Of a DNA stretch of 64,000 nucleotides, positions 44,058-56,272 are shown piece by piece. The DNA is taken from assembly GCA_029851415.1 (NCBI GenBank), contig CM056743.1, positions 122,976,305 to 123,040,304 of the forward strand, given 5' to 3'. Both the position numbers and the translations under genes were made by a program. Position 1 is the first letter of the stretch; every line of letters starts with the position of its first letter. Under the pieces are notes generated by a model. That model was not told where the DNA came from and searched no databases. It was given only the letters and a program-made list of their open reading frames with translations. This DNA is from Eretmocerus hayati. Lineage: Eukaryota > Arthropoda > Insecta > Hymenoptera > Aphelinidae.

Positions 44058-44617
44058 TAAAAAATTTTTCCGAAAAACTTCAACCAATTGGTTGGATGAA
44101 AAATTCAACCAGTCTGGTTGAAAATTCAACCAATGAGGATTATCACAACCTGTCCGTGCGTTTCCTGCATATCAGATTGCCCACGTGTGAGGGGTAGATA
44201 GTGGATGGTCGTATGGGTGGAAAGGATGGATGGAGTGGTGGACTGATGGATGGTGGATGGGGTCGATGAATGGATCGAGGAATGAATGGTGGGTGGACGG
44301 ATGGATGAATTGATGGAGTGATGGGTAATGAGTGAATAATGAATGGATGCATGATGTATGGATGGTCAATGGATAGTTGATGGGTGGATCGATGGTTGGA
44401 TGGATGGATAAATGGGTGATGGGTCCATTCATCCGTCTTTTCACCTATCCATCCACCAATCACCCATCCAACCATCTATCCATCTATCCATCCATCCGAC
44501 CATCTACCCATCATCCATCTTTTCATCGATCCATCCATCATGGAATAGAATTGATTGGTTGAAAATTAAACCAGCTGGTTAAAATGTTGGTTGAAAATTC
44601 AACCAATTTTTTACAAT
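44058..44617. repeat. Inverted-repeat element filled with (GGAT)n-type microsatellite
   Basis: TTCAACCAATTGGTTGGATG and GGTTGAAAATTCAACCAAT at the left are mirrored by TGGTTGAAAATTAAACCAGC and GTTGGTTGAAAATTCAACCA at the right. Between them, 44180-44540 is degenerate ATGGATGG on one side and CCATCCAT on the other, itself an inverted repeat. The frames rich in HPSIHPS are microsatellite translations. Confidence 0.6.
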
Positions 44618-46537
44618 GGCACCTAAAGATGAAAAAGACAATCTAGAAAAGTCCATTTTCCGGACTTGATAGTCCAATATGAGTTCGATTTGGCTCAGTT
44701 GTAGCTCTTTTCAAGAAGTTCAAGCACTTCCTAGGGTATCTTTCACGCGACACAACAGATTTTTGCTAGGCCAAGTCGCATTCTTGGAAGAATTCACAAA
44801 AACTGGGTCAAGACTGATTTTATGTCTGCAAGTCAGCACTAAAACGATACATCCACCATATGCAACTTAAAGTAAAATGCCTTTCTAAATCTGTTGTAGC
44901 GAATTTCTACTATGATTGATTTGAATTTGATCTCGTGCTTGAAGTGAGATTTGAGTTAATGCTCTATCAATCAATTGGCAATCCAAGTTTGAGTCGCAAT
45001 ATTCACTCTCGGGATTAAAATTAATATCCGTCTTGGCCGAGCACTTCCACTAAAATATATAAGTCATATTGTGATTTTCACTCGTAGCTTGGAGTCAAAA
45101 TTTAACTCCAAAAGAATCTACAGAGGCATGTTCTCACGTGAACTAATGATATACAATATCATATGAAAATTATGAATCCGGTTTAAAATGTCAACAGCTT
45201 TACGGTCTATGAGAGATACTCAGTACTGGAGATACTATAATCATCGCGACAATCCCAGCAACGATTAGTTGTAATTCGAAAAAAAAAATCTCATCTCGAG
45301 ATGATATTTCGATGAATACACAATTCGGGATTCTCTAGTGTATTGGGGGGAGGGGGGACTTATACTTGAGCCGTGGGCTTGGCAAGACTGAAATAACACT
45401 AGGAGAAGAATCACATAGTCGTAGGGATGGGCATGGCAGACGAGGGAAAGAGCAGTTATAAGCGTTCATCTCTCGAATATATAGACTTATATCTCTCGCG
45501 GTATAGAGCAACAATAGTCTGTGTGAGCTAGCTCGCGGGCGCCACGGCGTGCATTACGCAAACTGACAGCTCTTCGCGAGCATTGCGGGGCTCAGTAGGG
45601 TGTTACCAGGGCATATACGCGAGAAGCTCCACCGTACATACACCACAGGATATTCTCGCCCACTTTGATTAAAAGCCTGCCTTCAAAGCCCGCGAGTTTT
45701 ATACCTCTATACCATATATACTATATGAGGTGCGCTCGTCATCCGGGAAGTGAGATTTATTAAACGTGCAGCGTTAGGTTCTCTTTTACAATCGGAAAAG
45801 TGCCCCGACTCTTGTACAGAGGTAATGGTACAAAAGCTCCCGTGAGAAGCCCCTGGTCGCTTTACACTAGGCCAAACGACGTGTTTACCTTGCTGGGTGT
45901 TCTTTGACACAATCTGCGACAGATTTATATTCTATTCAGACCACTTTGAGAATTGACGTGGTAATCTTGAATCAGTATGTGGCTTTTGTCAATATATATT
46001 TGGATTTTTTATTTGAACTTCACAGAATCACGGGTTTTAGGACTCTCAAAATGATTCGATTTTTTGCAATTACTTTCAGTGGTTATTATCTTCATTAGAA
46101 AATACGACTTTCATTCATTCTTGGTCGCAACCAGTTCCATTTCGCAGACTCGAATTCCAGTACTAAAAAAAATGAGCGAATTTATTTTACTATGACAAAA
46201 GGTTTCCCGAGTCATTCAACGTTCCACGCGATAAAAATGGCCAAAAATGATGTAAAAGTAATTAATTTTCACTACTTTGAATCTCAATTAAAAATGGGCG
46301 ATTTGAATGATATATGGTCAATTCCGCGGAAAGTGTTAATTTTGGGGGTCAAATTTTTCCTTTTGGCTCATTTTCGACCCTTTTGATTATTCGATTTCTA
46401 CTCATCCCCTGGTCACTTTGGAGAGAAAATGATGATTATACCAGGTGGGGAATCGTTATGACAAATGATCTTGAGCCCAGCGGTGCCCTTATCATTCATG
46501 CTATTGACGCTAGATCAATATTGCGTTTTATCGAGTA
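44618..46537. other. Intergenic, no gene recognised
   Basis: A CpG-containing patch at 45530-45620 has no ORF of note. There is a G-rich run near 45345-45358. No exon or transposon end recognised. Confidence 0.4.
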
Positions 46538-46908
46538 CCATGGAATGTGACATTTCGACCTTGAAATTCATCTCGCGAGCTCGGATCAACTCGGATCGAC
46601 TTGGCCGAATATATACCCTCTAGTACCATCAAACTAAATAAGAAAAGAGTAGAATTGAGTCATTGGAGTCATTGACACGCTCTAATTCATATGCCATGGA
46701 ATGTGACATATTTTTTTTCCCTTAGAAAAAATGAGCATATAATGGCTCTGCTAGCCGAATCATTTCAAATTAACGGCTACAAAACACCGGGAAATTCTAC
46801 CCTAACCCAAATGGAATGAGATACCACCCGGGAGAAAATCTTTCGATATCACAGAAAAGCTCGGGAGGGTGTTTTAGGGGTGCCATGGAATGTGACATGG
46901 TTTTCCAG
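46538..46908. repeat. Threefold word CCATGGAATGTGACAT
   Basis: The 16-mer occurs at 46538-46553, 46694-46709 and 46893-46908, in the same orientation, while the sequence between copies is not alike. Confidence 0.6.
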
Positions 46909-47284
46909 GACAAGATGTTCGCCTTGGTTACACTACGATAAACTCGAGCGGGGACTTGCATTTGTGCGTGAATTCACTCCTTCAAATATAAGCTCTCGAA
47001 TGGTGTGTCGCGAGAATGCAATATATTTCGTTACATAGCAAGATTATGACCGTGAAGGGGGTGGGGTTGAAAAAACGACAAGCAAGAAACCCTGTTTTTG
47101 AGCATAAATTAATTTCTAGAGCACGAAAAACATCCAATATCGCCACTCAAAACTATCCTCGTAGGTCCTAGAAACTGGTGTTCAATGCACCAAATTTTTT
47201 TATTGGACCTATCTTACACCATTTGAAAATGGCAGCTCAGTACATCAAAGTTAACACTTTGCGCGGAATCGACCATATATTAAA

Positions 47285-47560
47285 GTTGGTGTCTTGTCGA
47301 TCTTGAAGGATGGTGGGGAATTCAATCAATTCCCAAAATTTCGTGATGGAAATTTTATTACGACGTTTCGTCCACAAAATTTCGTGGACCTCATCAGGCT
47401 TAGATTTTGTTATTCTTTAGATCGTCATGGTATTTTTTGAGCGATCTTGTGCTGGAGACCAGACATAACGTCTGGCTTCTGTCAATACAAGTAAACAAAG
47501 TGAGTCCGATCTAATTCCCCACCATCCTTCAAGATCGACAAGACACCAACTCTAATATTT
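47285..47560 (-). mobile_element. Penelope-like element fragment with inverted ends
   Basis: TTGGTGTCTTGTCGATCTTG at the left and CAAGATCGACAAGACACCAA at the right enclose about 200 bp. The minus strand holds a hammerhead-like core (47361-47397). The word CCTTCAAGATCGA is also at the end of the Penelope-type coding remnant at 61915-63144, linking the two. Such terminal repeats (pLTRs) in Penelope-like elements are known to carry hammerhead motifs. Confidence 0.5.
47361..47397 (-). ncRNA. Hammerhead-ribozyme-like core
   Basis: On the minus strand: CTGATGA, one extra G, then GTCCAC-loop-GTGGAC (a perfect 6-bp stem II), then GAAA and CGTCG. CUGAUGA and GAAA on either side of stem II are the invariant hammerhead core. 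Stems I and III are not obvious, as in many Penelope-type minimal hammerheads that act as dimers. The extra G before stem II may impair it. Confidence 0.45.
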
Positions 47561-48298
47561 ATCATCAAGGACGAAAAATCTACAATATCTCTCATTAAAT
47601 GATATTACTGCCGGATGATCGACCTAATGATGCTCCAACCTATTTATCTGTTTAATGTCCCACTAATTTGTGGACCTGGAGGCGTTCCGGATGACCCTTA
47701 TGTACCCACGAGCTCATTGACCTGATATATGACCCCATGGCTCGCCGATATATTTTCCTGCCATACAACCCACTGGTGTGCTGACCTGCTATATGACATA
47801 ACGACCATCTAACTTGATGTATGATTACATACTCATCGGTTTACAAATCTGCCCAAAATCTATACACCCCTGTCGGATTATTGGGCGAGGATACGAATGC
47901 AACTGCTGGAGAATGTAAAGAAATGAAGGCTGTCATTCATGAATTCCATTTTCCCTCAGGTGATTTATTGATCAAAAAATTCAAATCGAGAATAATAGAT
48001 TGTATACAAAGTCCCATGTCATTCACTCCCCCTTTGGCATATCAGAAAGTCATGCCCTGGATCAGTGGGTCGGCGGGTTGGTGGGTCTTTAGGACATACG
48101 TCCCCAATCACCTCTGGGACGTCCCCAAAAACGTCCAAAACCCGTACCAAGTACCGTCTCATTTCATTCTTTGGGACGTCGAATGCTCGTCCCAAAGCAT
48201 ACAAATGGACGTCCCGCGCGAGACGGAGCACAAAAAGGTCCCAGGTGGTAAGAGGCTTTTGGACGGCTCATTTTTGTTCACACATATATATATATATA
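47561..48298. other. Intergenic, no gene recognised
   Basis: Repeated GGGACGTCC/GGACGTCCC words at 48090-48220 recur at 49955-50010, so part is dispersed repeat. The 210-codon frame starting at 47821 crosses this repeat and the transposon TIR, and is not credible as a gene. Confidence 0.45.
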
Positions 48299-49387
48299 TG
48301 TTACGTGCAAAGTCCGAAATTGTGCACTCCGGGGAGTGCACAACGATGGTTTGTGCAAAGCCCGGTGGATCGGACTCTGCACAACTCGCGTTGTGCAAAG
48401 CCCGATATACTGAGTTTTACACAGAGGATCAGTGTGTATTCTGCGATGTATAGAGGTGAGTCGGGAAATTGCTGATAATAATAATTCAAATCATGTTTAC
48501 AGCAGTCAGTCTCGCGAGGCCAATCACATCGACACTTATTTGAGTTACAAAATTATGGATCCAAATAGCGCTGATTCGTTTTGGGATGATTTCAATTCTA
48601 AACTCAACTCAATCATATTGAGGGATAATAAAAGTTTGATTAAGAGTGCAGTGGACTATCAAAATCTTATCGCAAGTGTTCTAGCTGCAAAAAATAAAAA
48701 GAATAAATCGTCGCTTGACTACAGGAGACTGGCACGATACGATGTATTGACTGTTGGCGATACATCACGATTGATCATGCCAATGAAAGCAAGTTACGAA
48801 AGTGACGTAAAATACTACGTGCAAAATTCAGAAATTTTTGATATCCTGATAAGAATCCACGTTGAAACGGGACATGAAGGATTCCACAAGATTAATAACA
48901 CCGTGAAAGCCAAATATGCTAATATAACTAGGGAAGCAATTTTTCACCAAGCGTTATAAGTATTTTATCTTCAAAATATCTCGCTATATTCAATAATTAT
49001 TCTCGTGTGAATTGACGATCGATGATTTTCGCAGAGACTATTGTAATTTTTATCTTGTAAGGAAAAATTGTCTTTCATAGTTTAATTCTCACGACGCGTT
49101 TCTCATATTGAACGTATTCACAATAAATTAGTCTCAGCATTATTCATTTTGATTTTGAGGGCACCGTTGGCATACTATATCGAGTACAATTTGCTCGAGT
49201 ATTAGTGAACATTGGAAGAAGAATCGACTCTTCATGTCGCTCATTGTGTGTTAGAAATTTCCCGACTCACCTCTATACATCGCAGAATACACACTGATCC
49301 TCTGTGTAAAACTCAGCATATCGGGCTTTGCACAAACCACCGTTGTGCACTCCCCGGAGTGCACAATTTCGGACTTTGCACGTAACA
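48299..49387. mobile_element. TIR element carrying a truncated KRBA2/Ginger-like integrase ORF
   Basis: TGTTACGTGCAAAGTCCGAA at the left is exactly complemented by TTCGGACTTTGCACGTAACA at the right. The arms run about 140-170 bp (the left has an internal duplication of the GTTGTGCAAAGCCCG segment). Both ends sit in (AT)n, consistent with insertion into an ATAT-like site, so the exact duplication cannot be read. The ORF at 48555-48959 lies between the arms. Confidence 0.6.
48555..48959 (+). pseudogene. Truncated KRBA2/SCAND3-like integrase-family protein (134 aa)
   Basis: The frame from MDPNSADSFW contains SLDYRRLARYDVLTVGD (about residues 56-72), VKYYVQNSEIFDILIRIHVETGHEGFHK (92-119, with parts of an H2C2-type zinc-binding region: His...GH) and KYANITREAI (125-134 region). 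These match, by memory, the N-terminal half of arthropod KRAB-A-domain-2-like proteins, relatives of Ginger transposases and Gypsy integrases. The frame stops before the Cys-x2-Cys pair and the whole DDE core, so no integrase activity is possible. It is complete within its TIRs. Upstream residues to 48432 are open but lack an ATG. Confidence 0.6.
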
Positions 49388-50389
49388 TATATATATATAT
49401 GTATATATATATTACGTATAATAAGGAAGGAAGTCATACATGTAATGGAATAAAGTTATGAACTTCTTTTCATTGAATCAATATCACGAAACAGAGAAAC
49501 TTGTGCCCAATAATTCACTCACAAAGCAGAACTCAATGATGATCCATCACAAAAAAAAATTAAAGTATGAGAGCTAATTTTTGTGTAGCAAACTTGTAAA
49601 AACGCTCAACCTCGTTGAGGTTAGCTTACTATCGGAGTAAATTTTGAGATCAACTTCTACACAAAACTGATGCATTTATAATTTACTGCACTATGAACGT
49701 CGTACTGAATTTTGATTCGACCAGAATCGATTAAATATATCGCTGATTAGTGAAAAATTGAGAGGTTTCCCGGGAGGAATTGCATCCCGGTCAACCCACG
49801 TGGTGCTACTGCTCCGAAAATGCTACAAAATGACGCTTCCCAAATGGGACTTAGAAAGGCTAGCTTTTGGACTAAAAACAGTTCGATCCCGCGAGGACTT
49901 CGTTAAGGCCACATTTGGAATTCCCGCGCGATCATCTGGGATCAATCTCATCTCGAGAGGGACGTCCCAAAATCCATCCAAAATCCGTCCCAGCGTGGAC
50001 GTCCTGAAAAAGTCGTTCCGGGGCGTCTCGAGTGGTCTCGAGGTCGGTATACGGGTGGTTTGAACCATGCACGTGCAGCGCGCGCACTTCGTAGGTCGAA
50101 CACTTTTCTGAGATCCCGGTGAGATCCTTTGAAAAAATCCCTCAGTACAGTCGTGAATTCTGAAATCAGCAATTCGTAAATTTTGATTTCGAGGCATATT
50201 AGATAGATAAGCATGCGGATAATAGTATATTAAGCAACTAGGGGTCAAACGAAAATTTGCACACGAGTGCGGGGACGAGTGCGCAAACGTTTGCCCCGTG
50301 TTGCTTACGATATTTTATGCTATTGCTGTGAGCAAAGTTGTAACTCACCAAAAAATACGCCCTGATTGAAATGAATTTAACATCATTAA
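49388..50389. other. Intergenic, diverged repeat, no gene recognised
   Basis: The GACGTCC-rich block at 49940-50040 relates to 48090-48220. TTGCTTACGAT at about 50303 relates to 25985. No gene. Confidence 0.4.
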
Positions 50390-50632
50390 CACGTTCGCTG
50401 CGACGTCGTTTTTTTCATGATTTCATTTCGGTCATGTTCTCGACCCCCGCATTTCGGTAGAAACGCTCATATGGGTCTAGACTCTTCTTCATGACATTGT
50501 TCACGTTCCTGACAAAGAAAACCTCCATGATGGATCCTTTTGGAAAATTTTTCCGAGCAAGTCTAAGTCGGGGAAAGATCAAAAGATGAAAAATTGCGGG
50601 TCCCACCGGTGGGACCCGTCGCAGCGAACGTG
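50390..50632. mobile_element. piggyBac-type MITE (243 bp)
   Basis: CACGTTCGCTGCGACG at the left and CGTCGCAGCGAACGTG at the right are perfect inverted ends, flanked by TTAA on both sides (50386-50389 and 50633-50636). TTAA duplication is diagnostic of piggyBac. Non-coding interior, including the hairpin GGGTCCCACCGGTGGGACCC. Confidence 0.85.
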
Positions 50633-50636
50633 TTAA

Positions 50637-51406
50637 GCGGCAGAATGGTTGACGTAGAAATGCAGTCATTCCTGATTCACTAGTCGATATCATGTCAGGT
50701 ACGATCACTACTAATTAAAAGCCATCGACTAAAAGTCATCGACCTTTACCAAAGTGATAATCTGTTACCTATATATGTCAGTACGGTTGTATACTCGGGA
50801 GTGGGGAGGGTGACGCAGGGCGCAGGGGCGGGGTTCAGGGGCGGCAGCCTCGGTGGGGGTGCAGGGGGCGAAGCCCCCGCTAAAATTATTATGAAAAACA
50901 TTTTTGAAAAAACTCTCCATTTCGAGTTTCAGATTCAAAATCTCGTTATGTGATTTTCCAATATTTGGAAGTCTATAAAAATGTATAAAATATCTTTTGC
51001 CCTCCTTTCACAAAGTCCCTCGTTTTCGAGCAATTATTTCGATCTCGGCCTGTGACTGAAGCCAAAAATCAATCGCGGCGAGTTTATGAGGCAGAGGCGA
51101 GCTACAGCCTCATAAACTTGGCGCGGAATACATCCAATCATCGTGTTTTCTGGAAATTTCCATCAATCTTGTACTCACATTCCACAGCCTGGACTGCACG
51201 ATTCCAAGTTTCATCTTCAGTTCAAAGAGATCTAATTTTCCCGCGCGCAAACGATATTTGCGCACTAATTTATGTTGTCACAGTGCGCAAATGACCAATT
51301 TGCACACGGTTGAGTGATTTGCGGCGTGCGCAAAAAAAATTTGCGCACAGTTTTGGCATTTACACACGGGATTCGCCATTTGCACACCGCACACAAGCGT
51401 CTAAAT
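50637..51406. other. Intergenic with G-rich repeat block
   Basis: 50800-50885 is a G-rich block with GGGGGCGAAGCCCCC, the sister of 26045-26125. Around 51250-51390, TTTGCGCAC words repeat in both orientations. No gene. Confidence 0.45.
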
Positions 51407-51590
51407 GATAGCATAACAGTACATTTCGATACAAGGGCGTAAAACGTTTTATTCGCGTCCGAGTGATGGGTTTCATCACGAGGATGCGAAAAATATGTTT
51501 TACGGCCGTGTATCTAACTATACTTTTCGATAAACTGTGAGTAAAAGTCGACAAACTGTGCGCCAAGTGCACTTTTACGCACAGACGATC
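51407..51590. repeat. Dispersed repeat (copy 2), ACAAGGGCGT type
   Basis: Nearly identical to 24660-24870, lacking the segment after GATGGGTTTC. Confidence 0.65.
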
Positions 51591-54488
51591 AAAAAAATCA
51601 TTTTCATCCCATATTTTGATACTATATTATATTTGCTTTCTTTTGCCACCATAACCAGCATAATCTTTTTTTGTAAACACAAAAGCTTTTGCCATATTTT
51701 TCAGAATTTTGAGTCATTGTAACCATCCGCGGGCAACACGCGCGTTTTAGAGTTCTAGTGATATACATATAATTGACACGATATGAATTTCTACGACCAG
51801 AAGCTATCTTGAGCTTCTCAGAGCTGTCCCGCAAGGTCTCGTCAAATTAAGCTGTGTGAGTCTCTTTTCTAACACTAATAAGCCATCCAGCGAGTGTAAG
51901 AATCGAGGTCATGATCACCAAAGCGTCGATAACAGAGTTGTATAAATCAAATTCGAGAACTAGACTTTAGATCCGTTTCATTGCGTAACGATGTACTCCC
52001 ACACTTTAGGCAATGAATAAAGGTTTCAATCAGCCTCGTCTCATCTTAAAACATTTTAGCCACGTGAATGTTACATATATTGAAAATCTGAGTATAGAGT
52101 CAGGTCTTTATTTTAAAATCATTTAAATCACCACACAACCCTGCTAAGGACCAGGAAGAAGTCCCAGTACCTGTAATCAATCATATCAAGAAAGTGATAG
52201 TCTGGATGATAGCATGAACAATGCCATAAATGATTCCCGCAAGCATAATAAAACTCACAATTGAGTCCAAGTGACCAAACGGAAGCATTGTACTTATACT
52301 CCGTATGACATGCATATTTGCATCAAAACGGAAGTTAGCCCGAATTCATGTGGGGCGAGGCTTGGCTAATCGAGAGTCTGTGTCGGATGATGATAATAGA
52401 TAGGTAGCCGCTTTGGAGTTGCAATAAGCCGAGGCGTGAATCTGGCCCTCCATATCGTTCCCTTTATACGAGGCACGAGTTAACATATTGGGGGAAGGGT
52501 AACGAGGCATGGATAGGTAGGTAGGGGGTGAACAGCCTGGCAGAGAGGAGAACTTTCTCCAAGTTGGACAAGCCGAGATCCGATTGGCTAGAGTTATCCG
52601 AGAGGCGTGACGTTCCATGCCTGTTTCCCCTCTGCTGCTGTCCTCTCCCTACCTTCTACGCAAACATCCCTGCAGGATCTCGCTTTATAGCTCAAATAGT
52701 CTACAATCCCAGCTCCTCCGAAAACACCATTCGAAAGATGGTCCCTCAAAATCATCAAGGGTGACGCAGTCCATCAGCTAGATCGTTTGATGATTAAACA
52801 TAACCTGTATAACGATTTTACTGTAACCTCGCCCAGTTCACACGTGTACGATTACCCTCTTCTGACCGGTGTACACATACGTGGACATATGGGCATTTCT
52901 CTGGAACTTTACACCTGCTGGAATACAGCTATGGATGATGGTATAAGAGAACAATCAAAACCCAATCGAAGTGAAAATATCATCATCCAAGACTCAAAAT
53001 GAGATATCTTTGGCCTCTGCATGTTCAGAAGAAGTTGATTCATTCTAGGACAATCAAAGAGAGAAAATGTGGGGAAAATCCTGTGGAAATACTTGGTACT
53101 CTCGTACAGTCTTACGGATACTCTGGTGATGCCGCGCAACTTTTCGAGTTGATTCCAACTGTATTTAGTGGATAAAATATTGAAGAAAGGTGGCCCACGA
53201 GCGCGATAGTGTGCTACCAATTTAAGACGAGTGAAAAAATGATGAAAATTTAGACAGATAAGATGATGAAAGTGTAGTCGATTGTGTCAATTCGCGAAGA
53301 CAAACCTATTTGTGTTCTACTCAACGCATACTGAATTACTAAAGATTGTGCTACCTCTACCCATATCCATTTGGGATTTTCGACAGGGAGAAGATGCGTT
53401 CTTTCCTATATATCCACATGATAGATGAGTTATATAACAAAGAAAATAAATACAATATTCCTACACCATTTTTCGTTTTCATTTGTTTCAAATACATACG
53501 GTATTATTGAATACCAATTTCTCAAAATTTTGAAATTTACCAAAAAGTATTCCCTAAGAAATCTTTGGGCACCTGATTGCCTCGTATTCCCATAGCACAG
53601 TGAAGAGAGAGCGTTAGCAAGTGACGATATTGCTAGTTAGTACAATACAATAAGACAATAGGTTATATCCTACTGAAATCCGTTCATCCTCGTGGATATT
53701 TTTAAACTTTCATGACTTTTCACCTGCTTCTAAAATAGTATCGGAAAATGCGTTTGTTCATCATTAATGGTAGCCTGAGTCACATGGTTGCCAAACATCA
53801 CTTTACTCCGCGCTACTACCTCCTCTTTATCACTTGCTATTCTATTTTGGTGACAGTACATTACATGTGTATCCATAAGAAGAGTCAAAATATTGCAGAA
53901 ATATGTCATTTTACCATTTTTGTTTTCGAGCTTCGAAAGTATTCGAGTCAGAATGTATATTCACCATTTTCACGGTGCTCTTGAACCAATTTTTATTGAA
54001 AGGTCTTTGATACTCCAAGATTCTTGTGGAATCTTTCTCAGCATCATTTCTGGATCATTTTCCAACAAGAATAACAATATTTTGTCGAGCTGTTTTTTTT
54101 TTACAGTCAATCTTTGTAATTTTTGATGAACCGAGCATTTATCGTTCCGTAGCCTCGAATCCCGAATGTTTGCCGTATTATATAATCTAGCTCACTCACT
54201 CCTCTTATGAAATGACTAATGCCTATTAACTTTTTGTCACTTCCCGAAATATTAATCACACTTGAAAGCTTGCCTTTTTTGCTTGGAGTGGTAAAGTTGC
54301 CTGAAGAGTATTAGACTTTGAGCGTTCTGAAGCTGGTCTTTGGAGAACGAAAACTTGGGTTGAACTTAACGAAATTGACAATCTGCGCGGTGTATCCTTG
54401 GGTTATTGGCCAAACAAAAGTCTCCTCAGATCGAAAGTATGGACTTGTAGTAACTCTGACTCCAAGCAACTTGTAATAACTTTTATTA
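51591..54488. other. Intergenic, no gene recognised
   Basis: Nearly 3 kb of unique-looking sequence. A GC-richer patch at 52480-52700 has a GATTGGCT (inverted CCAAT-type) word at 52582 and no coding sense. An upstream exon or lncRNA cannot be excluded. Confidence 0.35.
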
Positions 54489-55445
54489 AGGTAAGTGTAC
54501 CCAACTTGTCTCTGTACCCAACATACCTCCATATGCCGATCTTGGGGATGGGCACTCCTTGGCCTCCCGGCAATTTTTTTTAGGTTTGTTATGTTGAAAT
54601 ATGAGAAAGTAAGTAGTTTGCGTCGACCCCGAATCATTCCTGTGTTCTCCAGAAAATCTAAAGCGATTTATCTATTTTTCGTGATTACTTAGCTAAGAAA
54701 GCACCGAAGGAATTGCGTTCAGTAAAATCGGCGCCAAATTCTTTGAGTTCAACCATTTTGAACATACCTTAGCGCATTCGATTCCTCGTTTCAAGACCTT
54801 CGGCATCCATTTTTCAAAATTGCAAAATTCGAATATGGAGCTGTTTTATGAGCAAAACACGGAGACGATTTGTAAACAAGGATGCCAACATCGGAGTGTA
54901 CCTAACATGCCCCCATATGTTTATCTCGAAAGGGCGTGCAGAACGACTTTTTTTTACCAATCAGAACGTGTTTATCACGTCAGAATAGGTCAGAAATAGT
55001 GTTTCGGACCACCGAAAAGCTCCAAATGTGCGTGCATGGCGATGAAAACACTTTATCGCCGATTTCCATAATTTATTTCGGAAGAATTGCGACAGTTCGA
55101 CTCCAATTGATCCAAATCGGACGTAGTTTAGTGCATTTTAAAGGTCTTGAAACAAGCTTCAAAATGAGTTTGAGCACGTGGAAAATCGTTGAAATAAATC
55201 AAAGTTATTAAGAAAAAAGCTTAATGGGGGCAAGTTGGGTACACACTTTTGTAAACTCTCAAAAATCACCTTTTGGGAGAATTCAAACAGTTTCGCTCCA
55301 GTTGGTTCAAATTGTATGGACCTTAACTTATTTTGAAAGTCTTAAGACAAGCTTTAAAATGAGCTAAAGTACGTTGGAAAATATGGAGATGGGCCAAAGT
55401 TATTAAGAAAATGGCTTAATGGGGGCAAGTTGGGTACACTTACCT
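54489..55445. mobile_element. TA-flanked element, TIR AGGTAAGTGTACCCAACTTG
   Basis: AGGTAAGTGTACCCAACTTG at the left is exactly complemented by CAAGTTGGGTACACTTACCT at the right, with TA outside each end (54487-54488 and 55446-55447). The interior has two partial direct repeats of GGGGGCAAGTTGGGTACAC (55224 and 55421). No transposase. A truncated relative is at 39605-39866. Confidence 0.65.
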
Positions 55446-55447
55446 TA

Positions 55448-55932
55448 TCTCAAACATCTCGTTAAAGAGAGTACCTGACCCTGTAAGATTGATAAGAATC
55501 TTGCGCACACTTCTCTCCTGAAAGAAAACATCTTGAATTACAACCAAGCCCATCGGTCTAAAACTGATCCCAAAATAATGAACCTACCCCAAAACATTTT
55601 CATTACAATCTCTATTTGAATTGAATTCTACTACATGTATTGCTCATGAGGAACACCCAGGGGCTGAGGAGAAAGGATTTTGCTGAAGCTCTGGAAATAG
55701 TCCCCTTTTACCGCCACAAGATGAGACCCAAAGCCGCGCTTGCAAATGCCCAACTGTTTTCGAGCTGCAGCTTATAACATCAGCATTACAAGTATATCCA
55801 TGTATATGGGGCAGAACACGTCAACTGTCCCGGGTTCTTTTTTGGAGGGTAGAACATGTAGTTTTGATCCATCTGTTAATGCCGTAGAACCCACGTATAA
55901 AAAAAGTCAATGACTTGTTTTTCGGCGGCTTA
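55448..55932. other. Intergenic with a broken Harbinger-like half element
   Basis: 55655-55830 matches one arm of the 40622/60221 family (TTTTGCTGAAGCTCTGGAAA, then AGATGAGACCCAAAGCCGCG) without its partner arm. No gene. Confidence 0.45.
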
Positions 55933-56272
55933 GCAATCAAGTTTTGAAATGGCAATAACTCAAAATTACCCCTGTTTCAGGTATTTTGATATCCCCAATC
56001 GAAAGATCAGGAAATTTTACATTGAAATAGCTCTCGAAAAAATAGGGGTTTTTCGAAAAATATTTTTACTAGGAGTAAGCAACGATGAGAGTACGAGTGC
56101 TCATTCACGTGCTATTCACCTTTTGCGGGCTTTCTGGGCCGTTCAATTTGACGCAGGCCCTATTTTTTCGAGAGCTATTTCAATGTGGAATTCCCTGATC
56201 TTTAGGTTGGAAATGTCGAAAAACCTAGAAAAGGGGTAATTTTGAGTTATTGCCATTTCAAAGCTTGATTGC
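55933..56272. repeat. 340-bp foldback, TA-flanked
   Basis: GCAATCAAGTTTTGAAATGG at the left is mirrored by CCATTTCAAAGCTTGATTGC at the right. Arms continue through CAATAACTCAAAATTACCCC and its inverse. TA borders both ends. Confidence 0.55.

Noticed and set aside
44143..44562. HPSIHPS-rich ORFs
   Set aside because: Translations of the GGAT-type microsatellite.
47821..48453. 210-codon plus-strand ORF
   Set aside because: It runs through a GACGTCC repeat, an AT microsatellite and the transposon TIR, and shows no family features.
52342..52764. Possible gene start in a GC-richer patch with an inverted CCAAT-type word
   Set aside because: Frames on both strands overlap and neither shows a domain or splice-linked exon.
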